Numbered from the stretch's first letter, positions 19,157-30,566 are shown. The stretch is 64,000 bases of DNA from Arthrobacter sp. Hiyo4 (GCA_002370555.1 AP014718.1:1-64000), one strand, 5' to 3'. Translations and numbers: made by a program. Notes: generated by a model from the letters alone, not told the origin.

Positions 19157-19741
19157 TTAGAGTCCCCAGCGGACAATGGCCGGGGTCCGCTTATCCCAGC
19201 CGAGCGTGCAGACTTTCGCGGTTCCCAGGATGAAATGGCGGCCTTCGGCGGGCCGCAGTTCCAGCCAGCGCGCGGTGAGGATCCGGGAGAAGTGCCCGTG
19301 CGCCACGATCAGCACGTTGTCGAGCCCGGATTCCAGCACGCGGGCCACAATCTTGTCGGCGCGGGCAGCCACTTCGTCCAGGGATTCGCCGTTGGGCACA
19401 CCATGGGTCCAGATCAGGTAGTCCGGGTTGTCCTTGCGGATCAGGTCCGAGCTGATGCCCTCATAGTCGCCGTAGTTCCATTCCACGGCCAGCGGTTCGT
19501 GCTGCGCGTCAGGGTAACCTGCCAGTTCGGCTGTGCGCCGGGCGCGGCGCAGCGGGGACGTCAGAACCAGGTCGAAATCCACCTGATCCAGCACTTTGCG
19601 GGCCTCCACGGCCTGCTGCTCGCCTTCCACGGTCAGTGGCAGGTCGGTGAGCCCGGTGTATTGCCCGCTCTTGGACCACTCGGTCTCACCGTGGCGCAGG
19701 ATCCAGAGCTGAGGGCGGGGCGCGGTCATCGGGTTGGTCAT
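19157..19741 (-). CDS. Histidine phosphatase superfamily protein (phosphoglycerate-mutase-like)
   Basis: The catalytic RHG motif is in LWILRHGETEWSKSGQYTG, the second Arg/His region is TSPLRRARRTAEL, and the distal catalytic His is in VLIVAHGHFSRIL. At about 194 residues it is the small acid-phosphatase/cofactor-dependent-mutase type, more likely a phosphatase than a glycolytic mutase. ATG 19741 overlaps the pcnB stop as ATGA with AGGAG upstream, so it is translationally coupled to pcnB. Confidence 0.9.
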   Translation of the reverse strand: MTNPMTAPRPQLWILRHGETEWSKSGQYTGLTDLPLTVEGEQQAVEARKVLDQVDFDLVLTSPLRRARRTAELAGYPDAQHEPLAVEWNYGDYEGISSDLIRKDNPDYLIWTHGVPNGESLDEVAARADKIVARVLESGLDNVLIVAHGHFSRILTARWLELRPAEGRHFILGTAKVCTLGWDKRTPAIVRWGL

Positions 19742-21244
19742 TTGGACTCCTCGTTCGGGGTAGGTTCGACGGCGGCGGGAGGTCCTTCTGTTTCCGGAAC
19801 CGGGGTGCCGCCTCGGGCTGCTCCGCCCACCAGGCGAGCAGCCTCGTTTCGGCGTCGTCCGGTTGCAGCGGTCCGTGTTCCATCCGTTCCTCAAGCAGGT
19901 ACTTGTAGGCACGGCCCACCACGGGTCCGGGTTTGAGGTTCAGGAGGGCCATGATTTTGGCGCCGTCCAGGTCGGGACGGACCGCGTCCAGGGACTCCTG
20001 CTCGCGCAGTACGGCGATCCTGTCTTCCAGGTCGTCGTAGGCGAAGGCGAGCCGTTCAGCCTTCCGCTGGTTGCGGGTGGTGACGTCCGAGCGGGTCAGC
20101 CGGTGCAGCCGTTCAAGGAGCGGGCCGGCGTCCGTGACGTAGCGGCGGACGGCGGAGTCGCTCCAGCCGGCATCGCCGTAGCCGTAGAACCGCATGTGCA
20201 GCTCCACCAGCCGGGCCACGGCCTTGATGGTGTCGTTGTCGAACCGCAGGGTTTTCATCCGCTTGGCGGTGAGCTTGGACCCCACCATGTCGTGGTGGCG
20301 GAAGCTGACCGCGCCGCCCGGTTCGAAACGCCGCGTAGCCGGCTTGCCGACGTCGTGCATCAGCGCTGCGAACCGCAGCACAAAATCGGGGCCGGTACGG
20401 CGCCGTCAGCATCCGTTTCCAGGGCGGCGGCCTGTTCCAGGACCTGAAGGGAGTGCTGGTAGACGTCCTTGTGACGGTGGTGCTCGTCGGATTCCAGCCG
20501 GAGCGCGGACACCTCAGGCAGCACAAACTCGGCGAGGCCGGTGTCCACCAGCAGGTCCACACCGACCCGGGGGTTTGCACCGCAGATGAGCTTGACCAAC
20601 TCATCACGGACCCGTTCAGCCGAGATGATCTTGATCCGCTCGGCCATCTGGGTCATGGCCAGCCGTACGTCGTCGTGCACGGAAATACCCAGCTGCGATG
20701 CGAACCGGGCAGCGCGCATCATTCGGAGGGGATCATCGGAGAAGGAGGCCTCGGGTGAACCGGGCGTCGCCAGGACAGAGGCGCTGAGGTCCCGGACGCC
20801 GCCGAACGGATCAATAAGTTCAAGGGAGGGCAGCCGCAGCGCCATGGCGTTGATGGTGAAGTCGCGGCGCAGGAGATCGTCGGTGAGTGAGGAGCCGAAT
20901 GCCACTACGGGTTTGCGCGATTCCGGATCGTAAGCTTCGGCGCGGTAAGTTGTGATCTCGATCTGGAAGCCGGCTTTCCGCATGCCGATCGTCCCGAACG
21001 CGCGGCCGATCTCCCAGAAGTTGTCCGCCCATTTCTTGATCAGGGCAACTGTCTGGTCCGGGCTGGCGTCGGTGGTGAAGTCCAGGTCCGGCGAGGTGCG
21101 TCCCAGGAAAAGATCCCGTACCGGACCGCCCACCAGGGACAGCTCGTGGCCGGCGTCGACAAAGCGCTGCCCGAGCTCCAGGACCACGGGGTCCACCTGG
21201 AAATCGACGGTGTTGGAATCAATCTTGTGATGTGCGTGCGCCAT
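19738..21244 (-). CDS. pcnB: CCA-adding enzyme / poly(A) polymerase family tRNA nucleotidyltransferase
   Basis: It adds or repairs the 3' CCA of tRNAs. The head domain shows LVGGPVRDLFLGR and the metal-binding DLDFTT, then RRDFTINAMAL and the neck DPLRMMRAARFASQLG. A C-terminal HD phosphohydrolase domain follows (HHRHKDVYQHSLQVLEQA, then MHDVGKPATRRFE). Frame changes near 20395 and 19815 split it. The third frame ends in ETEGPPAAVEPTPNEESK with TGA 19740-19738, overlapping the next ATG. The location upstream of the murJ cluster, divergent from a Nudix gene, matches related actinobacteria. Confidence 0.9.
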
Positions 21245-21403
21245 AGTTACTTAAGCTTGTCAGAAACCAGCGGCTTGGCAGGCCAAAATCTCCTCAAGAT
21301 CGCGCCTATTCGCCTCCAGCCCCTCAAAGTGCGTCATACGCAGTCCACTTTGATGTCATGTTCAGGTCATCATGATCGGACAAGAGTCGTTAGAGTGGAC
21401 TCC

Positions 21404-21952
21404 ATGGCCCATCCCGTACCGAGCGCTCCCGGCAGGAGGACAAACGCACCGTTGCCGTCGGCAATTGGTGCCCACGTCGCGCCTGTCCTGCACTCGGCCC
21501 CGGCCTCACTGCCTACGGTGGAGGAAATTTCCGCCGGCGGCGTTGTGGTGGACACGTCCGACGGCGAACTAAGGGTTGCGATCATCGCCCGCCTTAACAG
21601 GGGCGGACGGCTGGAGTGGTGCCTGCCCAAGGGCCATCCTGAAGGCAAAGAAGACAACGAGCAGGCAGCAGTCCGCGAAATTGCCGAGGAAACCGGCATC
21701 GAGGGCGACATCCTGGCGCCGCTGGGCAGCATCGACTACTGGTTCACTGTCAGCGGGCACCGCGTGCACAAGACCGTGCACCACTATCTGCTGCGCGCCA
21801 CCGGCGGCGAACTCACTATCGAAAATGATCCGGACCACGAGGCCGTGGACGTCGCCTGGGTCCCCATCAAGGAACTCGCCCGGAAGCTCTCGTTCCCCAA
21901 TGAGCGGCGCATCGCGGATCTGGCCCGGGACGTCCTGCCCGAACACCTCTAA
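21404..21952 (+). CDS. Nudix hydrolase
   Basis: A 182-residue cytoplasmic hydrolase of nucleoside-diphosphate-linked substrates. The Nudix box GHPEGKEDNEQAAVREIAEE, continuing TGIEG, is complete, with the metal-binding REIAEE. ATG 21404 gives MAHPVPSAPGRR; longer upstream forms cross into the divergent pcnB promoter. It is transcribed away from pcnB and toward murJ, whose start is about 80 bases downstream. The substrate is not deducible, though actinobacterial members at this locus are often Ap4A or mutT-like enzymes. Confidence 0.88.
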   Translation: MAHPVPSAPGRRTNAPLPSAIGAHVAPVLHSAPASLPTVEEISAGGVVVDTSDGELRVAIIARLNRGGRLEWCLPKGHPEGKEDNEQAAVREIAEETGIEGDILAPLGSIDYWFTVSGHRVHKTVHHYLLRATGGELTIENDPDHEAVDVAWVPIKELARKLSFPNERRIADLARDVLPEHL

Positions 21953-22035
21953 GGCTGTCTCCGCAGGAGCTGCGTATATGCCTGCCAAGGCATATAGCCT
22001 GTCCGTTGCGGTACAAACAGCGTCCGGGTGAGACG

Positions 22036-24147
22036 ATGAACTCGATGTCAGCTACCAATCCCCCTCCGATAAAGCCGGCCCCGCCGCCCCGAGCGGAACC
22101 GCCAGTGAAACCCGGTCCAGCGCCATCATGGCTGCAGGCACCCTGGTGTCCCGGTTCCTGGGCTTCGGCAAGACCTGGATGCTGGGTGCCGCGCTGGGCC
22201 TCGGCTCCACGGTTAACGACACTTTTATCAACGCCAACAACCTGCCCAACCTGATCTTCCTGCTGGTGGCCGGTGGTGTCTTCAACGCCGTCCTGGTCCC
22301 GCAGATCATCAAGGCGAGCAAGGCTCCGGACAGGGGAGCGGACTACATCAGCCGGCTGCTGACGCTGGCCGTGCTCCTGCTGCTTGGCCTCACCGCATTG
22401 GTCACGCTTGCTGCTCCCTGGGTCATTGAGTTGACCACCCAGGGTTATTCGCCCCAGCAGAAGGCCCTGGCAGTAGCGTTCGCCTTCTGGTGCCTGCCCA
22501 GATTTTCTTTTACGGCCTCTACGCCCTGCTGACGCAGGTCCTCAACGCCAACGGCGCGTTCGGACCGGCGATGTGGGCCCCCATCCTGAACAACCTGGTG
22601 GCCATTGGCGGCCTGGGCATGTTCATCTGGATCTTCGGCGAAAACGCCATGAATCCGCACACTCTGGACAACTGGGGGCCCACCCAGACCCTGCTTGTGG
22701 CCGGCTTCTCGACGGTAGGCGTTGTGGCCCAGACAGCCATTCTGCTGATCCCGGTGATCCTCCTGCGGCTACGCCTCCGGCCCCGGTTCGGGTGGCGCGG
22801 AGTGGGCCTGGGCCAGGCAGCAAAGCTGAGCGTGTGGACGCTCCTGACGGCCGCCGTCGGGCAGTTGGCGTTCCTGTACGTCATGCGCATCGCCACCATT
22901 CCCGGTGCCGAGCGTCTCCGGCTGACGGAGGCGGGGGATCCGGCGGCAGATATGCTGCCCGGCAACGCCGTCCTGGAGGTGGCCAGCCAACTGTATCTGC
23001 TGCCGCACTCCATCATTGCGCTCTCGCTCGCCACTGTCCTGTTTAACCGGATGACCCGCGCTTCGCAGGATGGCAACCGCGCGGAACTCCGCGACGCCCT
23101 CTCGCACGGCCTCCGCACGATGGCGGTGGCCACCGTCTTTGGCGCGCTGGCACTCTTTGCGCTGGCGGGCCCGCTTGGCATGTTCTTTTCCGGTGGTCCG
23201 CGCCAGGACGGCGTCATGCTGGCCCAGACGCTCACCATCCTCGCTCTCAGCACCCCGTTCATGAGCGCCAACTTCATGATGTCGCGGGTCTTCTACGCCA
23301 ATGAGGACGCCCGCACGCCGTTCCACATCCAACTGTTGCTTGCCGTGGTCTACGTGGCCGGTGCCTTCGGGATCCAGTTCCTGCCGGTGGGCCAGATCAT
23401 CTACGCGATCGCCCTCCTGTACATGGTGGGCAATATTCTCTCGGTGGTCATCAGCGCCTATTTCCTGCGGCGGCTCCTGGGGCACCTCGACGGCCCGCGG
23501 ATCGCCAACTCCTACATCCGGATGGGTTATGCGGCGCTCGGTTCTGCGATCGCCGGGCCGGGGCCCTGTGGCTGATGGGGAGCTACAGCCCCGACGGTTT
23601 CGCTTGGTCAGACCGACTCGCCGCCCTGGTGACGGTCATCGTGGTGGGACCCATCATGCTGGTTGCCTATGTCTTCTTGCTCAAGATCTTCCGCGTCGAG
23701 GAACTCCGCGACCTCATGCGCCCCCTGTTGGGACGGCTGGGACGGGGCACGGGACCGTCCGGTGGCGGGGGAACGCCGTCGTCGGCTGCGGGTGCCGACG
23801 TTTCCGGAACGGAACGTCCGACGCCGGAACGCGCCACGGTCGCGGTGGACACCGGCCTGATTCCCCGGATCTCTGGCGAATTCGACGCCGCGTCGTTCCG
23901 CGCAGGTCCCGTACCGGAACGCCAGGCAGCGCCTGCGGCGCCAGTTGACAGCGCACAAGGGGAAATTGTAGGAGTGGCTAACGGGGTTGCTGAAACCGCC
24001 GCGGGATACCTTCCCGCAGAGGACGTGCCCGGCACAGCGCGGGGCGGGCTGCTGCGCGACGAGATTCCCCTTCCCGGCCGGCGCACGTTCCAGGGCCAAG
24101 CCGGACAGAACCCCCATTTCAGGCCACGCCGGCCTCGAAAAAAGTGA
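22036..24147 (+). CDS. murJ: Lipid II flippase MurJ (MviN), frameshifted
   Basis: It flips lipid-linked peptidoglycan precursor across the membrane. The N-terminus after a Pro-rich cytoplasmic lead is AGTLVSRFLGFGKTWMLGAALG, then INANNLPNLIFLLVAGGVFN and FFYGLYALLTQVLNANGAFG, all MurJ-typical, with about 14 hydrophobic segments. A C-terminal hydrophilic tail of about 150 residues follows (23710-24147). Frame changes occur near 22125, 22495 and 23565. The start at ATG 22036 (MNSMSATNPPP) is supported by continuity into the Pro-rich lead. The pseudokinase gene follows, as in mycobacterial MviN loci, where the two are fused. Confidence 0.9.
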
Positions 24148-24328
24148 TCTTCTCGCGGTTTTTGGTTGCCTGTCGACCACGGCGGCCATAGCCGATCGGC
24201 TAGGATCGACAGTGAACAAGGGTAGTTGCCGGCAAGCGCAGACCGGCTCGCCGGCTGGCTTTTGGCCGGTTTCCGACCGGCGGTGGCATCATCTACGCCG
24301 GCATTCCCGGACAGTCTAGGAGGAACAC

Positions 24329-25903
24329 GTGTCCCACCCGATCGACGTTGGATCAGTACTCGGCGGCCGCTACAAGGTCACAGCCACGGTATTGACCTCA
24401 CACGACCAGGATCTGGTGCTGGACGGGGTGGACCAGGTTCTCAACCGACCGGTCAGCATTCTGGTCGCCGGCCCGGACAATACCGAACAGGTGGCCCAGA
24501 GCGCCCGCGAAGTGGCCACCGGTGAGCGCCCGGGCAACGTCCAGGTCCTGGACCTTGGGGTCACTGAGGCCACTACGTACCTCATCACCAACCACACGTC
24601 CGCGGCAGACCTGTTGGACCTCGTGGTTGCCTCCGACGCGCCTTACGTCGAGCCGTTCTTCACGGATACCTTGGGCAGCGAAATTTTCGGCCAGGTGCGT
24701 TCACACGAACCGGAACCGTACGACGACGAAGAGAACGTCGATGCCGGATATATCAACTATTCGGACAATCACCCCAAGCAGGCTGATCCATCCCGATCTG
24801 CCGCACCGGTTGCTCCACCGCTTGTACCCCCGGTTGTTCCGGCCCGTCCACCACTCCGCCCTGCAGTCCGTCCGGCGTCGGGGCCTGCCAAGGCCGGCGC
24901 CGTTGGAGCAGGTGCCGTTGGAGCAGGTGCCGCCGCTGCTGGCGCCACGGCCGCACGTCAGCACGTTACTGCGCCGCAACCGGTGCAGGCTGCGGAGAAC
25001 CGGCCATTTTCCGGAGCGGCCGAGCCCAAGGCAGGCGCTGGATCCGATTCGCCCAAGGTCTCCCTGTGGTCTGAGGACGACTATTCCAACGGATCCCAGA
25101 ACGCAACCTACGACGAACCCGCGGTCTCCCGAGCGCCGGAACGTTCCGACCGCGCAGCGGGCGCCTTCCCGTCGCTTGCCCGGAAAGCGTCTCCCGCGGC
25201 GGCAGTACCGCCTTCCGGCGGGACGGATGACTATTACGATGACGACGAGCCCGAGCGTGAGCCCCGCTCGATGCGCTGGCTGGTGGGCGGGCTGCTTGCT
25301 GTGGTGCTGATTGCCGGGCTGGTCTTTGCGGTCACCAACCTGGGCAGTCTATTCAAGACGGGCCCTCAGGCCGCCCCATCCTCCACGTCGACGGGCTCCA
25401 CGTTGCCAACCTCCGGGTCGGCTTCCCCGAACCCGGGCTCCGCACCGCCAGCGGTACCGCCCGCCATCGACAGCATCACCCGCCAGGGGGATTTTGACTT
25501 CGCAGGCACCTACGACGTGGATCTTGTGAAGGCGTTTGACGGCAACGCAGCCAGCTACTGGTCAGACATGGAATTCGCCACCGAGGGATGGGGCGGCCTC
25601 GCAACCGATGGCGTGCCATTGTTCGTCAAGCTGAAGAATCCGGCGAAGGTTTCATCCATCACCCTGACTCAGCTTGGGGCCTCGGGCGGCAATCTCAGTG
25701 TCTTCACAAATGACCGTCCGTCACTGGACGGAGCCAAGCTGGTGGGGACCAACAGCTTCACGTCAACAGATCTGACCATGCCACTGGCCGAGCCGGTGGA
25801 GGCACAGTACGTGATCGTGTCCATCAAGACGCTTCCCAAGCTGGCCGCTCCGAAGACCCGCTATGGCTTTGGCATCCGCTTGGCGGAGATCAAGATCCAG
25901 TAG
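24329..25903 (+). CDS. Kinase-N-lobe-like membrane protein with extracellular discoidin-like domain
   Basis: A GTG start with AGGAGG upstream gives 524 residues. Residues about 8-95 resemble only the N-lobe of a Ser/Thr kinase (VGSVLGGRYKVTA, and LNRPVSILVAG where the ATP-binding Lys motif would be). There is no HRD or DFG motif and no C-lobe. A long Pro/Ala/Gly-rich disordered linker follows, a single membrane span at about 316-336, a Ser/Thr/Pro stalk, then a C-terminal beta-rich domain (about 390-524) like F5/8 type C. This corresponds to the regulatory part of mycobacterial MviN, here a separate gene after murJ. It is inferred to bring cell-wall signals to MurJ. Confidence 0.75.
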   Translation: MSHPIDVGSVLGGRYKVTATVLTSHDQDLVLDGVDQVLNRPVSILVAGPDNTEQVAQSAREVATGERPGNVQVLDLGVTEATTYLITNHTSAADLLDLVVASDAPYVEPFFTDTLGSEIFGQVRSHEPEPYDDEENVDAGYINYSDNHPKQADPSRSAAPVAPPLVPPVVPARPPLRPAVRPASGPAKAGAVGAGAVGAGAAAAGATAARQHVTAPQPVQAAENRPFSGAAEPKAGAGSDSPKVSLWSEDDYSNGSQNATYDEPAVSRAPERSDRAAGAFPSLARKASPAAAVPPSGGTDDYYDDDEPEREPRSMRWLVGGLLAVVLIAGLVFAVTNLGSLFKTGPQAAPSSTSTGSTLPTSGSASPNPGSAPPAVPPAIDSITRQGDFDFAGTYDVDLVKAFDGNAASYWSDMEFATEGWGGLATDGVPLFVKLKNPAKVSSITLTQLGASGGNLSVFTNDRPSLDGAKLVGTNSFTSTDLTMPLAEPVEAQYVIVSIKTLPKLAAPKTRYGFGIRLAEIKIQ

Positions 25904-26152
25904 GACCACACCTGCGTCGTTCCCGTTGAGCCGCGGCTGTGCTGCCCGGAGCATTGCTCCGCAGTAATAGACGCGGCTCAGCTGTTTTCAGACGGTAATC
26001 TGGTAAGGCGTCCCGTCCACGTGACGGGGTTATGGCCGCTGATGGTTCCTCCGTTCGCGCGGCGCCCGGAATATTCACCACCTAGATTCAGTTGTGCCAT
26101 GTGGCCGGCCGCAAAAGCAGGCGCATCGACTAAGGAAGAGGTTCACCGTTCA

Positions 26153-27107
26153 GTGAGCAACGCAGAAATCACCGCGTCCGAAGTACGTGATGTCATCATC
26201 GTCGGCTCGGCCCGGCCGGGTACACGGCCGCTGTCTACACGGCGCGCGCCAACCTGAAGCCCTTGCTTCTGGCCGGATCCGTTACCGCCGGCGGGGAACT
26301 GATGAACACCACCGACGTCGAAAACTACCCTGGCTTCCCCGAAGGCATCATGGGCCGGACCTGATGGAGAACTTCGAGAAGCAGGCAGCCCGGTTCGGAA
26401 CGGAAATCCAGTTCGAGGACGTCACAGTACTGGACCTCGACGGCGACATCAAAACTGTCACCATCGGTACCGGCGAGACCTTCCGTGCACGGACCATCAT
26501 CCTGTCCACCGGATCCGCTTACCGTGAGTTGGGCCTCCCGAACGAAAAGCGCCTCTCCGGCCACGGCGTCAGCTGGTGTGCAACCTGTGATGGTTTCTTT
26601 TTCAAGGACCAGGACATTGCGGTCATCGGGGGAGGAGACTCGGCCATGGAAGAAGCCCTCTTCCTGACCAAGTTCGCCAAGTCCGTCACCGTTGTGCACC
26701 GCCGCGACACACTCAAAGCTTCCAAAATCATGGCGGACCGTGCCCTGGCCCACGACAAAATTTCGTTCATCTGGAACAGTTCCGTTGACGACGTCATCGG
26801 AACGGACAAAGTTACCGGGCTCAAGATCAAGAACCTGAAGGACGGGACCGTGTCCGACCTCGCCGTCACCGGCGTCTTCGTCGCCATCGGAAACGACCCC
26901 CGCACCGACCTGGTCAAGGACTCCCTGGAGATCACGGCGGCCGGTACCATCGCCGTCGAGGGCCGGAGTTCCAAGACCAGCATCCCTGGCGTCTTCGCCG
27001 CCGGCGATGTTGTTGATCCCACCTACCGTCAGGCCATCACGGCCTCCGGGTCCGGATGTGTTGCCGCGATCGACGTGGAACACTACCTCGCAGACCTTCA
27101 CGCGTAA
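26153..27107 (+). CDS. trxB: Thioredoxin-disulfide reductase
   Basis: An FAD/NADPH enzyme that reduces thioredoxin. The redox motif is [10 protein letters not shown], the NADPH fold is [14 protein letters not shown], and the C-terminal FAD contact is [21 protein letters not shown]. The start is GTG 26153 with AAGGAAGAGG upstream. The N-terminal FAD fold (DVIIVGS then [14 protein letters not shown]) is interrupted by frame changes near 26210 and 26355. It is followed by trxA after 37 bases, forming the usual operon. Confidence 0.92.
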
Positions 27108-27144
27108 TCTCGCGTACCCGCCGTTCGAAGAGAAAGACAAGGTT

Positions 27145-27471
27145 ATGAGCAACGCTAAAGACGTAACAGATGCCAGTTTTGCTGCGGACGTACTCTCCGC
27201 CGACAAGCCAGTAATTGTGGACTTCTGGGCTGAATGGTGCGGCCCCTGCCGCAAGCTGGGACCCATCCTCGACGAGATCTCGGTCGAGTACAGCGAGAAG
27301 GTTAATGTCGTCAAGCTCAACGTCGACGACAACCCCGCCATCGCCGCCGAGTACGGAATTACGTCCATTCCGGCCGTGTACCTTTTCCAGGACGGCCAGG
27401 TGAAGAGCACCGTTATCGGCGCAAGGCCGAAGCAGTTCTTCGAAAAGGAATTTGCGGACATCCTGTCCTAA
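27145..27471 (+). CDS. trxA: Thioredoxin
   Basis: A 108-residue thioredoxin with the active site FWAEWCGPCRKLGP and the cis-Pro loop TSIPAVYLFQDGQ. It is reduced by the neighbouring TrxB. ATG 27145 is chosen by alignment to the family length; the longer in-frame extension would overlap trxB. A strong hairpin follows at 27516, closing the operon. Confidence 0.95.
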   Translation: MSNAKDVTDASFAADVLSADKPVIVDFWAEWCGPCRKLGPILDEISVEYSEKVNVVKLNVDDNPAIAAEYGITSIPAVYLFQDGQVKSTVIGARPKQFFEKEFADILS

Positions 27472-27515
27472 CCAGGTAGGGGACTACTGTCCCATATGAC
27501 CAGTGACGCCGTCCT

Positions 27516-27546
27516 GTGGCCACTGCTTCCATGAAGCGGTGGCCAC
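27516..27546 (+). terminator. Terminator after trxB-trxA
   Basis: GTGGCCACTGCTTC (27516-27529) pairs with GAAGCGGTGGCCAC (27533-27546), 13 pairs plus one G-T, with a 3-base loop, followed by GCGTCTTT. It lies 45 bases after the trxA stop. Confidence 0.75.
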
Positions 27547-27747
27547 GCGTCTTTAAGATCGGGCCCGTCGAAGCACAAACCCATTGCATCAACCTTCATT
27601 CGTTTCTTTAATTTAGTGATTGTTCAGAGTCGCTCCTGGAGACTCAGTGCAAAGATGAGCGTCTTACGTATGAGACTAGCGGGCTGCAAATTCCAGTCAG
27701 ACGTAGCAGCCGCCATCCTGGAGTTCGCCTTTCCGGATTCGGATTCT

Positions 27748-27763
27748 TGTTTCACGTGAAACA
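27748..27763. other. parS site 1
   Basis: An exact 16-base TGTTTCACGTGAAACA, the chromosomal ParB-binding consensus. It is the first of a cluster that leads to parB-parA. Confidence 0.92.
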
Positions 27764-27981
27764 TAGGTGGTCAAGATGCAGAACGTCGTACATCTGGCCT
27801 CGTTCGCGTGAGGGAACAGCGTACGACAAAGTGGGAAGATTCGCAGGGCGCACGGTCTACGTTGGGTTCGACCCGCGTGCCGCGGTAAGAAGGTATAAGT
27901 TCGCCGACGGTAGACCAAGTGTTTCCCGAATCGAGCACGCTAGGGGACTTCAAATGACCGCCCACGCTGGCCCGGGTGCTA

Positions 27982-27997
27982 CGTTTCACGTGAAACA
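27982..27997. other. parS site 2
   Basis: CGTTTCACGTGAAACA, 15 of 16 consensus positions; the invariant core is intact. Confidence 0.88.
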
Positions 27998-28273
27998 TTG
28001 GCGATCGAGAAACAAGAACTCATTTAGAAATCGACCATTCGCCAGGCCAAGCCGCGTTCGGTATGGCCACACTCGCCAGACGGACAAGATTTCTACGGCG
28101 TCAGGGCGTGCTGATCCCTACATCCGAGTTCCCTTGCCGCACGAAAATGCCGCAGCGATTCAGTTCGACATATTTGATTTCTGATGAGTCCAGTTCGGCT
28201 CAAGACGGTAAATCAATCAACCCAGGATTCCAGTTTCGTGACCATACTCTGCGCTGATGCGAACCACGTGCAA

Positions 28274-28289
28274 TGTTTCACGTGAAACA
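28274..28289. other. parS site 3
   Basis: Exact 16-base consensus TGTTTCACGTGAAACA. Confidence 0.92.
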
Positions 28290-29439
28290 CTGTCAAAGAC
28301 TGTGTGAGTCCGCTTTCTCCAGCTCCTACTGCCCTGCCCGACGGCACTTCGAGCCAGTTTTCTAAGATCGGGTTCACGCGATGTAGCACGTGATGTGTCC
28401 CGTCCATTTGCTGAGGAGACTCTCTGCGGAGCACTTAGTCATTGGATCGAACTCTGAACAGTGCATAACAATTGGATTAGGTGGTCTAGTGGCCCTAACG
28501 CCCTTTTCACCTCGCGGGGGACAAGATGGAACCGGAGCATCGGACTACCGTAAGCACCTTGACCAAGCCCGCGTTCCAGTCTCGCTGGCCGTCCATGGTC
28601 CGAATCAAACGCCGATTCTCGCAGTTGACGCCCAGAAGATCGGGATTCCACGGGTTGGTCAGACTCAACGCCGGCGGTCGGGGGAAACGCCGTGCGCCAG
28701 GGGATGAGACGCTGGTCGGAGGAAGCCAAGGAACGCCGGGACTCCAGGTGACTGCCATAGCGCCTGGATCCGAGCAATTGGACAAGATCCCCGACAGCAA
28801 ATGGCCCAGGCCCTCGTAAATGACTGCAAGGTCAGAAATGAGCCAAGCCTCATCGCCACCCGCAGCACATCGCTAACCTGCCGCGACGGTATCCAGTTCA
28901 GCCACAGCCTGACCAGTTGCCACAGTCCAGCTTTGTCCACCGCATGTCGATGCCACGGCAGCGGGCCGGGAACCTCGCGATTCACCGACGCCGGGAGCAC
29001 ACTCACAAAGCGCTGGGAATATCGTCAGCAACGACAAGTTGCCTTCGGATTGATTCGGGACCGTGGCCCTGGAGACTCGCAAAGCCCATCCGCCGACACT
29101 TCCAGCCTCGGATGGTGTTTCGGGAACCGCACGGAGCGGCCACACGCCGCGCATTTGGCCTGTCTCGCCGCGCTGGTGCGCCCATTCGGGCTCATCGTCC
29201 TATCCGTGCGCAGTGCCCATTAGGGCCGATAGCTGAAAAAGCAGCAGATCCGGAGATTGCCCAAGCCCGATATTTCCTGGCCGCACGCAACGACGAGCTA
29301 GATAGACACCTGTAGCGGCCTCATCCACTGACAAGGCCGTACACGTCTGTACGGGGCCACACGGAGAGACCTCCTGCGCGCCACGAATGCGGACCGACAA
29401 AGACGACATGAGGTCACGGACGTTCTTCCAATCCGCACT

Positions 29440-29455
29440 GTTTCACGTGAAACAG
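29440..29455. other. parS site 4
   Basis: Exact consensus within CTGTTTCACGTGAAACAG. It is 62 bases from the next site, the closest pair in the cluster. Confidence 0.92.
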
Positions 29456-29501
29456 TCCGGCCACGGCGACGGCTTAGTGGATGGCAAGACCTCGAGCGTA
29501 C

Positions 29502-29517
29502 TGTTTCACGTGAAACG
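29502..29517. other. parS site 5
   Basis: TGTTTCACGTGAAACG, 15 of 16 positions. It is 62 bases from site 4. Confidence 0.88.
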
Positions 29518-30329
29518 AACTGACCGAAATCTCCGTCCAAGCCTTGCCTGGATGGGATACTGAGGACGGCTTCGCATGTGCTGAATTTTATCCTCGGGCG
29601 CCAACTGCCAGATGGACGCAACCCAAGTCAACCGTTGTGCCACACCCGACAATACATACATACCCGGACCACCCCTACACAGCCCGGGCACACGAGGCAT
29701 ATTCTCCTTACCGGCAGGTATTCCCTAGACTGCCCGGGACAAATCTTGCCACAGGGCCCTATGTACGCTTGCGTGACGGTTGAGCCCTCGCCCAAGCCCT
29801 GCGGTCTGCTGCGCCAGTAGCGGATCGAAGGCCTGACCCTGGACTGGAAGAAGGTGATCGCCGTAAATCTGCCTGTAACCGAATTTTGACCCGCGGCTTC
29901 TCCGCCACACACATCTCTGTTGGCAAGATTGCTACGGCCGCCGTTCAGTCAGCGAAGGGCGGTAGCAAAACAGCCCTGCTCGGTCATGCGCCGAGACGGT
30001 ATCGGGGCCGCCTGCTCGGTCCCAAATATCCAGTCCGCTGAGCTGCTCCCGACCGGGCTACGATCATCGGCACGTGCCAATAGGTTGCGAGTCTGATCAA
30101 GGCAGCAGGCACCCGGCTGCGAACCCGAGCTAGGACAGGTCATGAAACAACTGGCCAATGCCGGCTTTCCTGGTCGAACGGCGGAGCGCTGAATGCCCAA
30201 GCAATTCCACCTGCAAAGACCTCGAGCAGGTGATGAGTGTCAGCGGATGTCGGAATCGATTCCATCCGAGGTGTGACTGTTCAGTTCGACTGGCGGGTTC
30301 CATGGCGTTAAAGTCCATCGAATTCGAAG

Positions 30330-30375
30330 TTATCCCCAAATGTTATCCACATCGATATCCACAGGCTTATCCACT
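30330..30375 (+). repeat. Tandem DnaA-box-like array A (4 units)
   Basis: Four same-orientation 9-mers: TTATCCCCA (30330), TTATCCACA (30343), ATATCCACA (30355) and TTATCCACT (30367), with periods of 13, 12 and 12 bases. The second is a perfect DnaA box and the others differ by one base. This is an iteron-like arrangement, more regular than the scattered boxes of oriC. Confidence 0.75.
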
Positions 30376-30566
30376 GGCCTGCAAATCGTGGGTGCGGCAC
30401 CCCTAGTGCCGGGCTCTAGATTAATCGACGCTCTCATGTCGCGGTTGCTCCCAAGACAACCATCATCGACGAAGCGCATCCTCTCCTCGGATCGGAAATA
30501 TCGGCGTAAATCCAACTATTGAAGTCACTTTCCGTCCCGAAAAAGAGTCTGGATCGGCCTTGCTAA

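Noticed and set aside
27747..28184. A 145-residue frame beginning at parS site 1
   Set aside because: Its start is inside the parS palindrome and it reads through a second parS; the composition looks random.
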